From: an uncultured Eubacteriales bacterium
GTDB taxonomy: Bacteria > Bacillota_A > Clostridia > Christensenellales > Aristaeellaceae
Length of the DNA: 5,100 nucleotides
NCBI GenBank assembly: GCA_944333375.1
Contig: CALVKX010000153.1
Location: 1 to 5,100 of the forward strand
Reading direction: 5' to 3'
This document shows positions 1 to 5,100 of this stretch, piece after piece. Numbering within the stretch: the stretch's first letter is position 1; the number at the start of each line of letters is the position of its first letter. The translations under genes and the position numbers were made by a program. The notes beneath the pieces are model-generated. The model had not been told where the DNA came from. It searched no databases and worked only from the letters and a program-made list of their open reading frames with translations.

Positions 1-1155
1 CAGCGCACGCGCTATGATATTGAAATGATGCGCCAGATCGGCTTTTGCACGGGCATTGAAAACTACAGCCGCTACTTTGATGGCCGCAAGCCCGGCGACG
101 CGCCGTATTCGCTTTTGGATTACTTCCCAAAAGACTTTCTGATGTTCATCGACGAGAGCCACGTCACCGTCCCGCAGGTGCGCGCCATGTACAACGGCGA
201 CCGCGCGCGCAAAAAAAGCCTGGTGGACTATGGCTTTCGCCTGCCAAGCGCCTATGACAACCGGCCCCTGCTCTTTGAGGAGTTCCGCGCCCGCCAGAAG
301 CAGACCATCTATGTCAGCGCCACCCCCGCCGCCTACGAGCTGGGCCTGAGCGAAAACACGGTCGAGCAGATCATCCGCCCCACGGGGCTGATCGACCCGC
401 TGATCGTGCTCCGGCCCGCGACGGGACAGGTGGACGACCTGGTGGGCGAGATCAACCGCACGACCGAAAAGGGCGGGCGCGTGCTGGTGACCACGCTGAC
501 CAAGCGCATGGCCGAGAGCCTGACCGAATACCTCAAGGGCCTGGGCATCCGCGTGCGCTACCTCCATTCCGACATCCAGACCATGGAGCGTACCCAGCTC
601 ATCCGCGACCTGCGGCTGGGCGAGTTTGACGTGCTGGTGGGCATCAATCTGCTGCGCGAGGGGCTGGACATGCCGGAGGTGAGCCTGGTGGCGATTCTGG
701 ACGCGGACAAGGAGGGCTTTTTGCGCAGCGAGACCTCGCTCATCCAGACCATCGGCCGCGCGGCGCGAAACGTGGACGGACGCGTGATTCTCTACGGAGA
801 CGTGCTCACCGAGAGCATGGAGCGCGCCATGAACGAAACCAACCGCCGCCGCGCCCTGCAGGAGGCATATAACAAGCTCCACGGCATCACGCCGCAAAGC
901 GTCAGGAGCACCGTGCAGGCCCTCATCCGCATCACCGACAGCATGAAGGACCACAAGCCCGACGACATGAGCGACGAGGAGCTCGAGGAGCTGATGAAGA
1001 GCGTGGAGGACCAGATGCTCTCCGCCGCCAAGAACCTCGATTTCGAGCGCGCCGCCAAGCTGCGCGACGAACTGTTCCGCTTAAAGGGCGAAAAGCACGA
1101 CGAGATCCAAAAGCCGCAGGTCCGAAGGCGCCGGCGTCCCAAGCGCAAATTTTAA
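1..1155 (+). CDS. uvrB: UvrABC excinuclease subunit B, C-terminal part (5' end outside window)
   Basis: UvrB is the cytoplasmic damage-verification ATPase of nucleotide excision repair. It is loaded by UvrA, and then recruits UvrC for incision. The open frame runs from base 1 in frame 1, so the true start lies upstream. The 384 residues present match the last part of a protein usually about 660-680 aa; by comparison with E. coli UvrB, roughly 285-290 residues are missing. Visible motifs, in fragment numbering: Walker B DESH at 51-54 (bases 151-162), helicase motif III SATP at 106-109, TLTKRMAE near 165-172, YLHSDI near 187-192, [13 protein letters not shown] near 214-226 and motif [10 protein letters not shown] at 249-256. 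The UVR domain that contacts UvrC lies at about 329-363 (key stretch [14 protein letters not shown]). The end is an unusually basic tail, [10 protein letters not shown]. The helicase core is near-identical to known UvrB, so the call is secure. No frameshift was seen. Confidence 0.97.
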   Translation, partial: QRTRYDIEMMRQIGFCTGIENYSRYFDGRKPGDAPYSLLDYFPKDFLMFIDESHVTVPQVRAMYNGDRARKKSLVDYGFRLPSAYDNRPLLFEEFRARQKQTIYVSATPAAYELGLSENTVEQIIRPTGLIDPLIVLRPATGQVDDLVGEINRTTEKGGRVLVTTLTKRMAESLTEYLKGLGIRVRYLHSDIQTMERTQLIRDLRLGEFDVLVGINLLREGLDMPEVSLVAILDADKEGFLRSETSLIQTIGRAARNVDGRVILYGDVLTESMERAMNETNRRRALQEAYNKLHGITPQSVRSTVQALIRITDSMKDHKPDDMSDEELEELMKSVEDQMLSAAKNLDFERAAKLRDELFRLKGEKHDEIQKPQVRRRRRPKRKF

Positions 1156-1182
1156 CCTTTCTGGGCGATGCGCCCGTAAAGG
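1156..1182 (+). terminator. Stem-loop abutting the uvrB stop codon, possible terminator
   Basis: The hairpin starts on the base after the TAA. CCTTT (1156-1160) pairs with AAAGG (1178-1182). After one mismatch and one T-G wobble, GGGCG (1163-1167) pairs with CGCCC (1171-1175) around the loop ATG. The position suits transcription termination or 3'-end protection of the uvrB mRNA. There is no U-run downstream, so it is not a textbook intrinsic terminator. A second small hairpin follows directly (GATCTT 1184-1189 with AAGATC 1195-1200). Confidence 0.4.
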
Positions 1183-1275
1183 AGATCTTGCTGAAAGATC
1201 CCCGGTTCACGCGCAAGCGCTGTCCGCCTCGCGCGGTGAGCGCAGGGCCGAAGCAGGGGATACAAATGTCCCTGG
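1183..1275. repeat. Hairpin-rich intergenic tract with an element partly shared with the window end
   Basis: No gene was found here. The tract carries nested inverted repeats: GATCTT/AAGATC (1184-1189, 1195-1200); TCACGCGC (1207-1214) pairing with GCGCGGTGA (1231-1239) with one bulged G; and, as an alternative fold, GCGCT (1217-1221) with AGCGC (1239-1243). The right part reads AGCGCAGGG (1239-1247) and, after 11 extra bases, an imperfect palindrome centred on GGGGATAC and TGTCCCTG (1256-1274). A matching order occurs on the minus strand at 5065-5094: GCGCT, AGCGCAGGG, GA.AC, TGTCC.TG. This suggests a small dispersed intergenic element. Homology is inferred from short matches judged by eye, and a long noncoding RNA cannot be excluded. 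Confidence 0.4.
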
Positions 1276-1289
1276 CGCGCCCTCCTTCT

Positions 1290-1317
1290 TTGCGGGGCTT
1301 GCCCGCTGTGATATACT
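1290..1317 (+). promoter_or_regulatory. Sigma-A-type extended -10 promoter for yqeY and probably the peptidase operon
   Basis: The -10 box is TATACT at 1312-1317 (5 of 6 consensus), preceded by the extended element TGA at 1309-1311. A weak -35, TTGCGG, lies at 1290-1295 with a 16-base spacer. An extended -10 usually compensates for a poor -35, so function is plausible. The start site would fall near 1323-1325. A perfect inverted repeat, GCGGG (1292-1296) with CCCGC (1302-1306), lies almost entirely within the -35/-10 spacer and could be a regulator site or chance in GC-rich DNA. This is the only convincing promoter seen upstream of the four downstream genes. Confidence 0.65.
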
Positions 1318-1338
1318 ATACCATGAAACCGACGCAAT

Positions 1339-1345
1339 GGGAGGG
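1339..1345 (+). promoter_or_regulatory. Ribosome binding site deciding the yqeY start
   Basis: GGGAGGG ends at 1345. Two in-frame ATG codons follow back to back, at 1350 and 1353. The spacing is 4 bases to the first and 7 bases to the second. Seven is nearer the usual optimum, so 1353 is preferred. The difference is one methionine. Confidence 0.6.
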
Positions 1346-1352
1346 ATGAATG

Positions 1353-1799
1353 ATGACCAAGGTGGATGTTGTCAGAAAGGCCATGATGGAGGCGCTCAAG
1401 GCGGGCGACAAGCCCCGCAAGGAGGCGCTCTCGCTGCTTCTCTCCGCGCTGAAGGCCAAGACGATCGACAAGCGGGCGGACCTCAGCGAGGAGGAAGCCA
1501 ACGCCGTTGTGTACCGGGAGATCAAGGAGGCGCAGGAGACGCTGGACACCACCCCTGCGGACCGCGCGGACGTAATCGCCGAGTGCAGGCTGCGCATGGC
1601 GGTGTACGCCGAATTTGCGCCGGCGCGCATGGACGATGAGGCCATCCGCGGGGTGATCGAGGAAACGCTTGCCGAGCTGGGGCTGAGCGAGCCCACGGCC
1701 AAGGACAAGGGCCGGCTGATGAAGGCGCTCATGCCCAAGGTGCGCGACAAGGCCGACGGCGCGGCGGTCAACCGGCTGGTGGGGACCTACCTCAAATGA
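1353..1799 (+). CDS. yqeY: GatB/YqeY domain-containing protein
   Basis: This is a small cytoplasmic protein of 148 residues, the usual length for YqeY. The family resembles the C-terminal tail domain of GatB and GatE, the tRNA-dependent amidotransferase subunits, where that domain contacts tRNA. The role of free-standing YqeY proteins is not settled. Sequence support: an N-terminal helical start (MTKVDVVRKAMMEALKAGDK), a conserved ALLSALK-like segment, then EEANAVVYREIKEAQET near 47-63. The diagnostic C-terminal signature GRLMKALMPKVRDKADG is followed by NRLVGTYLK at the end. ATG 1350 is an alternative start. In many Firmicutes yqeY lies beside rpsU; here it lies between uvrB and peptidases, so rpsU is not adjacent on either side within the window. 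It is probably the first gene of the operon. The family call is firm; the function is not. Confidence 0.92.
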   Translation: MTKVDVVRKAMMEALKAGDKPRKEALSLLLSALKAKTIDKRADLSEEEANAVVYREIKEAQETLDTTPADRADVIAECRLRMAVYAEFAPARMDDEAIRGVIEETLAELGLSEPTAKDKGRLMKALMPKVRDKADGAAVNRLVGTYLK

Positions 1800-1807
1800 G
1801 GCGCGCA

Positions 1808-1836
1808 TTGCGTTTCATCCATCAAAAAACGATCAT
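1808..1836 (+). promoter_or_regulatory. Weak candidate promoter in the yqeY-peptidase gap
   Basis: The 70-base gap at 1800-1869 is more AT-rich than its surroundings. TTGCGT (1808-1813) and GATCAT (1831-1836, 4 of 6 to TATAAT) are 17 bases apart. This is weak and may be chance; simple read-through from yqeY is equally likely, since no terminator-like hairpin was seen in the gap. The peptidase ribosome site, AGGGAAAGG at 1852-1860, ends 9 bases before the ATG. Confidence 0.2.
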
Positions 1837-1869
1837 GCCCAATCAACCAACAGGGAAAGGCAGAGAACA

Positions 1870-2949
1870 ATGGATATCATGAACTATCTCCAAGGCATGG
1901 CCGTCCAGCACGGGCCCAGCGGGCACGAGGCGGAGGTGGCCGCGTGGCTGGGGGCGCGGTTTGAGGCGCTGTGCGACAGCGTGACCATCGACCCGCTCTA
2001 CAACGTGATCGCCTTCAAGAAGGCGACCCTGCCCACCCGGGACGGCTCCCCCGCCCCCCGCGTAATGCTGGCGGCCCATCAGGACGAAATCGCCCTGATG
2101 GTTTCAGACATCCTGCCCGACGGCTCGCTGCGCATGGGCCAGGTGGGCGGCGTGGACCCGCGCATCCTGCCGGCCTCCACCGTCATCGTGCATGCCACGG
2201 GCGGCAAGGACGGCACGGTGAAGCTGCTGGGCGTGGTGGGCTCCACCCCGCCGCATCTGCTCAGCGCCGCGGATCGAGAGCACAACTACAAGCGCGAGGA
2301 CCTCTTCATCGACCTGGGGCTGCCGGTGGAGCGCGTGCGCGAACAGGTGCGCGTGGGCGACCTCGTCACGCTGAGCGGCCCCGCCACGCCGCTTCTCAAC
2401 GACCGCTGCGCCGCCAAGACCATGGACGACCGCGCCTGCGTGGCCTGCCTGCTGGAGGCGGCCGAGCGGCTGCAGAAGATGCGCCACATCTGCGACATCT
2501 ATTTCGTCGCCACCTCCCAGGAGGAGGTCGGTTCCAAGGGCGCGGCCGTCGCGGCCCATACCATCGACCCGGACCTGGCCGTGGCGCTGGATGTGACGCA
2601 CGCCACCATCCCCCAGAGCCGCCCGGACACCACCGTACCCCTGGACGCGCCTGCCGCGACCTACGGGCCCTTTGTGCAGCACAGGCTGCTGGAGCGGCTC
2701 AAAAAGGCTGCCGAGGACCACGGCATCAAGCTCAACACCGAGCACGCCGAGCGCTTCACCTATACCGACCTGGACAACATCCAGATCGCGCGCGAGGGCG
2801 TGCCGTGCGTGCTGATCGACCTGCCGCTGAAATACATGCACACGACGGTGGAGCTTCTGGACACGAACGTAATCCGCGAATGTGGCAGACTGCTGGCCCA
2901 TTTTCTGGGCGACCTGGACGAAGGGTGGAATGAAGCGCTATGGAGCTGA
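1870..2949 (+). CDS. M42 family metallopeptidase, divergent paralogue 1
   Basis: This is a predicted cytoplasmic di-metal aminopeptidase of the TET/FrvX/glutamyl-aminopeptidase family (359 aa), which removes N-terminal residues from peptides. By alignment to the family, the metal site is H70 and D72 (in AAHQDEIALMV), D186 in MDDR, catalytic E218 with ligand E219 in SQEEVGSKGA, D241 in ALDVTHA, and H324 in LKYMHTT. The stretch between about 80 and 175 is the PDZ-like dimerisation insert, with the family-typical PPHLL and DLFIDLG segments. The oddities are Q instead of the usual M between the metal His and Asp, absence of the usual GGTDA motif (here FTYTDLDN, about 297-303), and an altered segment at about 256-272 where relatives carry a Gly-rich LGxGP stretch. 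All ligands are kept, so it is probably active. No signal peptide or membrane segment is seen. The start has a ribosome site 9 bases upstream; ATG 1879 is an alternative. The 3' end overlaps the next gene by 10 bases. Substrate specificity cannot be read from the sequence. Confidence 0.9.
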   Translation: MDIMNYLQGMAVQHGPSGHEAEVAAWLGARFEALCDSVTIDPLYNVIAFKKATLPTRDGSPAPRVMLAAHQDEIALMVSDILPDGSLRMGQVGGVDPRILPASTVIVHATGGKDGTVKLLGVVGSTPPHLLSAADREHNYKREDLFIDLGLPVERVREQVRVGDLVTLSGPATPLLNDRCAAKTMDDRACVACLLEAAERLQKMRHICDIYFVATSQEEVGSKGAAVAAHTIDPDLAVALDVTHATIPQSRPDTTVPLDAPAATYGPFVQHRLLERLKKAAEDHGIKLNTEHAERFTYTDLDNIQIAREGVPCVLIDLPLKYMHTTVELLDTNVIRECGRLLAHFLGDLDEGWNEALWS

Positions 2950-3983
2950 AACAGCTTTGTGAACTGCAGGGCGTCAGCGGCCGCGAGGAGCTGGTGCGCG
3001 CCGCCATCTACGAAGCGTGCGTGGGCGTGCTGGGCAGGGAAAACGTGACCATCGACCGCGTGGGCAACGTGATCGCCCGCAAGCGGGGCCGCGACGCGGC
3101 CGCCCCGCACGTGATGGTGTCGGCTCACATGGACGAGGTGGGCCTGATGGTGATTTCCGCCACGGACGAGGGGCTTTTGCACGTGCGGCCCATCGGCGGC
3201 ATCGACCCGCGGGTCCTGGTGTCCAAGCGCGTCAAGGTGGGCTATGCCGTGCCGGAAAAGGACGGCAAGCCCGCTCAGGAGCCGCTCAACGGCGTCATCG
3301 GCGCCATGGCCATCCACCAGCAGACCGCCGAGGACCGAAAGCGCGTGCTGCCCATCGACCAGCTATACGTGGACATCGGCGCCAGGGACAAGGACGAGGC
3401 CCTGAAGAAGGCCCCGGCGGGCACGCCCATCACCTTTGACACCGCCTTCACGCCCTTTGGCGACGGGCGAATCCTCGCCCGCGCCCTGGACGACCGCATC
3501 GGCTGCTATAACATGCTGCGCCTGCTCACCTGCGACGCGCGCGGCGATACGGATTTCGTGTTCACCTGCCAGGAGGAGGTCGGCTGCCGCGGCGCGGCGG
3601 GCGCGGCCTTCCGCCTGATGCCGGACATCGGCCTGGCCCTGGAGGGAACCACCGCCAACGACATGGGCGACACGCCCGCCGTGCATCACGTCTGCCATGT
3701 GGGGCAGGGCGTTACGGTGAGCTTCATGGACAACGCCTCCATCGCCAACCCCGAGCTGTTCAAGGACATGCTCGCCCTGGCGAAGCGGGAGGGCATCCCC
3801 CATCAGGTCAAGATGAGCGTCAGCGGCGGCAACGAGGGCGGCACCATGCAGCGCACCGGCGCGGGCGTGCGCACCTGCGTGCTCAGCGTCCCCTGCCGCT
3901 ACATCCACAGCCCGTCCACCGTGTGCGCCGCCTCGGACATCGAAGCCCAGTACCGGCTTGCCAAAGCCTTTTTGGAGAAATAA
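2940..3983 (+). CDS. M42 family metallopeptidase, paralogue 2 (Glu-ligand type)
   Basis: This is a 347-residue cytoplasmic M42 aminopeptidase closest in style to clostridial FrvX/YsdC-like enzymes. Active-site residues: H63 and D65 in SAHMDEVGLMV, D184 in LDDR, catalytic E212 and ligand E213 in CQEEVGCRGA, E235 in ALEGTTAND, and H323 in CRYIHSP. The fourth ligand is Glu where paralogues 1 and 3 have Asp; both are accepted in this family. The PDZ-like insert spans about 75-172, including the GGIDPR and LYVDIGA segments. The usual GGTDA is GGNEGG (about 296-301). The ATG lies inside the end of paralogue 1, in another frame, with an AGGGTGG site at 2922-2928 some 11 bases upstream, so translational coupling is likely. 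The C-terminal half (MDNASIANPEL) resembles paralogue 3 (MDRGSISNPEL) more than paralogue 1. The family is certain; the specificity is unknown. Confidence 0.93.
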   Translation: MELKQLCELQGVSGREELVRAAIYEACVGVLGRENVTIDRVGNVIARKRGRDAAAPHVMVSAHMDEVGLMVISATDEGLLHVRPIGGIDPRVLVSKRVKVGYAVPEKDGKPAQEPLNGVIGAMAIHQQTAEDRKRVLPIDQLYVDIGARDKDEALKKAPAGTPITFDTAFTPFGDGRILARALDDRIGCYNMLRLLTCDARGDTDFVFTCQEEVGCRGAAGAAFRLMPDIGLALEGTTANDMGDTPAVHHVCHVGQGVTVSFMDNASIANPELFKDMLALAKREGIPHQVKMSVSGGNEGGTMQRTGAGVRTCVLSVPCRYIHSPSTVCAASDIEAQYRLAKAFLEK

Positions 3984-3992
3984 GGAGAGAGG
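3984..3992 (+). promoter_or_regulatory. Ribosome binding site of paralogue 3, beginning at the end of the preceding stop
   Basis: The purine run GGAGAGAGG follows directly on the TAA of paralogue 2 (3981-3983), so the stop codon and the Shine-Dalgarno site are contiguous (TAAGGAG). The last GG is 9 bases before ATG 4002. This supports re-initiation by terminating ribosomes and fixes the start. Confidence 0.6.
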
Positions 3993-4001
3993 TGTTTTCC
4001 A

Positions 4002-4988
4002 ATGTTTGAACTCATCAGGCAACTGGTGAATCTCTATGGCGCGACCGGGCGCGAGGCCGGCGTGGCCGACGCCGTGGAGGCGCTTGTGAGGGACCATGTC
4101 GATTCCATCCGCCGCGACGCGCTGGGCAACCTCATCTGCGAAAAGCGCGGCACGGACCCCGATGGCAAGCGCATCATGCTCTCGGCGCACATGGACCACA
4201 TCGGCTTCATCGTCGTGGCCGTGGAGAAGGAGGGCTTCCTGCGCGTGATGCCCGTGGGCGGCATCGATCTTGCCGTGAGCCGCACCCGCCACGTCAGCTT
4301 CCAAAACGGCGTCCAGGGCGTGATCGTCCAGGAGCCCGTGCGCGAGGGCGAGACCCCCGCCATGAAGCACATGTTCATCGACATCGGCGCGGCCGATGAA
4401 GCGGAGGCCCTCTCCATGGTCAGCCTGGGCGACGTGGCCGTGTATGCCAATGACTGCTTCCGCCTGGGCGAGCATCGCGTGGCTGCGCCCGCCATGGACG
4501 ACCGCGTGGCCTGCGCCCTGCTGGTGAGCGTCATGCAGGCCCTGCCCAAGACCCGAAACACCGTGATCGCCGTGTTCTCCACGCAGGAGGAGGTCGGCTG
4601 CCGCGGCGCCAAGACCGCCGCCTACAGCGTGGAGCCTGACGTGGGCATCGCGCTGGATGTGACTTCCAACGGCGATACGCCGGAAACCAAGCTGCCTGCC
4701 ATCAGGCTGGGCGAGGGCGCGGCGGTCAAGATCATGGACCGCGGCAGCATCTCCAATCCCGAGCTGGTGCGCGAGTTGCTCGGCGCGGGCGAACGCGCCG
4801 GCGTCAGGACCCAGCGCGAGGTCCTGCCCTTCGGCGGCACGGACGCCATGGCCATGCAGGTTTCGCGCAGCGGCGTGGTCACGGGCACCGTGAGCATCCC
4901 CTGCCGCTATGTCCACAGCGCCTGCGAGGTGATCGACCTGCGCGACGTGGAGGCCGCCCGCGCGCTGCTTCTGGAATACCTCAAATAA
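4002..4988 (+). CDS. M42 family metallopeptidase, paralogue 3
   Basis: This is a 328-residue cytoplasmic M42 aminopeptidase, the shortest of the three. Metal and catalytic residues: H63 and D65 in SAHMDHIGFIV, D166 in MDDR, E196 (general base) and E197 in TQEEVGCRGA, D219 in ALDVTSNGD, and H305 in CRYVHSA. It keeps the classical FGGTDAMAMQ motif (277-286), unlike its two neighbours. The PDZ-like insert (about 74-155) is shorter, with no PIHLL-type segment, and ends with MFIDIGA. One local oddity is His at 66, directly after the metal Asp, where the family mostly has Glu. It lies 18 bases downstream of paralogue 2 and is followed by a strong hairpin, which marks it as the last gene of the operon. 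It shares 26 identical bases with paralogue 2 around the QEEVGCRG codons. The family is certain; the substrate is not. Confidence 0.93.
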   Translation: MFELIRQLVNLYGATGREAGVADAVEALVRDHVDSIRRDALGNLICEKRGTDPDGKRIMLSAHMDHIGFIVVAVEKEGFLRVMPVGGIDLAVSRTRHVSFQNGVQGVIVQEPVREGETPAMKHMFIDIGAADEAEALSMVSLGDVAVYANDCFRLGEHRVAAPAMDDRVACALLVSVMQALPKTRNTVIAVFSTQEEVGCRGAKTAAYSVEPDVGIALDVTSNGDTPETKLPAIRLGEGAAVKIMDRGSISNPELVRELLGAGERAGVRTQREVLPFGGTDAMAMQVSRSGVVTGTVSIPCRYVHSACEVIDLRDVEAARALLLEYLK

Positions 4989-4998
4989 ATCCCGGCTT

Positions 4999-5026
4999 TG
5001 AGGCCCGCGCCGATGCGCGGGCCTCA
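4999..5026 (+). terminator. Strong GC hairpin ending the peptidase operon
   Basis: GAGGCCCGCGC (5000-5010) pairs perfectly with GCGCGGGCCTC (5015-5025) around a four-base loop, CGAT. A T-A pair (4999/5026) extends it to 12 bp. It lies 10 bases after the last stop. There is no U-tract immediately downstream (GCTTGTCG follows), so termination may rely on the stem alone or on the second hairpin at 5028-5068. Confidence 0.6.
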
Positions 5027-5027
5027 G

Positions 5028-5068
5028 CTTGTCGAAAAAGCTCGCCTGCGGCGATCTTTTCCGACAGG
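5028..5068. repeat. Long imperfect inverted repeat, probable dispersed hairpin element or bidirectional terminator
   Basis: The arm 5030-5046 pairs with 5050-5066 around the loop TGC: 15 of 17 positions are Watson-Crick pairs, with mismatches at A5035/C5061 and C5041/T5055. A wobble (5029/5067) and a C-G pair (5028/5068) extend it. AAAA on the left (5036-5039) faces TTTT on the right (5057-5060), so each strand reads as stem plus T-run, as in a bidirectional terminator. Read on the minus strand it encodes the peptide FFDKL, which I recall from spurious small ORFs of gut Firmicutes; this is memory, not a search result. I infer a multicopy intergenic repeat. Confidence 0.5.
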
Positions 5069-5100
5069 ACACGTTTCCCCTGCGCTTTCAGCGCGGCCGG
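5065..5100 (-). repeat. Palindromic tract resembling the intergenic element before yqeY
   Basis: On the + strand, CAGGACACG and TTTCCCCTG (5065-5082) form an imperfect palindrome. A perfect hairpin, GCGCT (5082-5086) with AGCGC (5090-5094) and loop TTC, follows. Read on the minus strand the order (GCGCT, AGCGCAGGG, GA.AC, TGTCC.TG) parallels 1217-1274. It runs to the window edge, so its full extent is unknown. No gene is supported in 4989-5100. Confidence 0.35.

Noticed and set aside
1292..1306. GCGGG/CCCGC stem as the uvrB terminator.
   Set aside because: No T-run follows, and it sits within the promoter spacer; the hairpin at 1156-1182 is better placed.
1156..1352. A riboswitch or T-box leader ahead of yqeY.
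   Set aside because: The predicted start near 1323 lies downstream of the structured tract and leaves only about 25-30 bases of leader. No T-box or known riboswitch core was recognised.
1337..1639. A 100-codon plus-strand frame overlapping the yqeY start.
   Set aside because: It is out of frame with the YqeY signature, has Gly/Gln/Arg-rich shadow composition, and has no better ribosome site.
1152..1808. A 218-codon minus-strand open frame covering yqeY and the upstream intergenic region.
   Set aside because: It is antisense to yqeY, low in complexity (Arg, Leu, His rich), and has no recognisable motif. It is an effect of GC-rich third positions.
2104..2901. A 265-codon minus-strand open frame inside the first peptidase.
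   Set aside because: It is antisense to a gene with complete M42 ligands and has His/Val/Gly-rich shadow composition.
1870..4988. Triplication by recent tandem duplication or a CRISPR-like or mobile repeat.
   Set aside because: The three proteins differ widely in sequence, length and motif details, with only short shared nucleotide tracts. No transposase, target-site duplication or regular spacer array was seen.
3363..5072. A 569-codon minus-strand open frame across the second and third peptidases and the downstream repeats.
   Set aside because: It lies antisense to two firmly identified genes. Its composition is rich in His, Ala, Gly and Asp, as expected for the reverse of GC-rich codons, and it shows no domain. 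Its first residues derive from the repeat element.

Overview
The window looks like chromosomal DNA of a GC-rich (about two-thirds GC by eye) Firmicutes-type bacterium, probably an anaerobic gut clostridium. This is an inference from three things: strong purine-rich Shine-Dalgarno sites, a sigma-A-like extended -10 promoter ahead of a YqeY-family gene, and hairpin-rich intergenic DNA of a kind I associate with GC-rich Clostridia. No rRNA, tRNA, CRISPR array, transposase or phage gene was seen. All genes lie on the + strand, and the window is nearly fully coding.

Layout. (1) Positions 1-1155 hold the last 384 codons of uvrB, the damage-recognition helicase-like subunit of UvrABC excision repair; its start lies upstream of the window. 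(2) Positions 1156-1352 are a structured intergenic region. It has a hairpin directly after the uvrB stop, further inverted repeats, and then a promoter (-10 TATACT with TG extension, 1309-1317). (3) Positions 1353-1799 encode a GatB/YqeY-domain protein. (4) Positions 1870-4988 hold three consecutive paralogous M42-family metallo-aminopeptidases (TET/FrvX/glutamyl-aminopeptidase type) of 359, 347 and 328 residues. The first two overlap by 10 bases and the second and third are 18 bases apart. (5) Positions 4989-5100 hold a strong GC hairpin that probably ends the operon, then a long imperfect inverted repeat and a short palindrome-rich tract reaching the window edge.

How the genes work together. 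uvrB appears to be a separate unit. yqeY and the three peptidases probably form one transcription unit from the promoter near 1290-1317, although a weak second promoter in the 70-base gap before the first peptidase cannot be excluded. M42 enzymes form large tetrahedral particles that trim N-terminal residues from peptides made by proteases. Three linked paralogues with different residues around the same metal centre suggest complementary specificities, possibly in a mixed particle. The first paralogue is the most divergent.

The main leads are the peptidase trio with distinct active-site variants, and a partly shared intergenic element that occurs in opposite orientation before yqeY and after the third peptidase. 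I see no clearly new defence or mobile system here.
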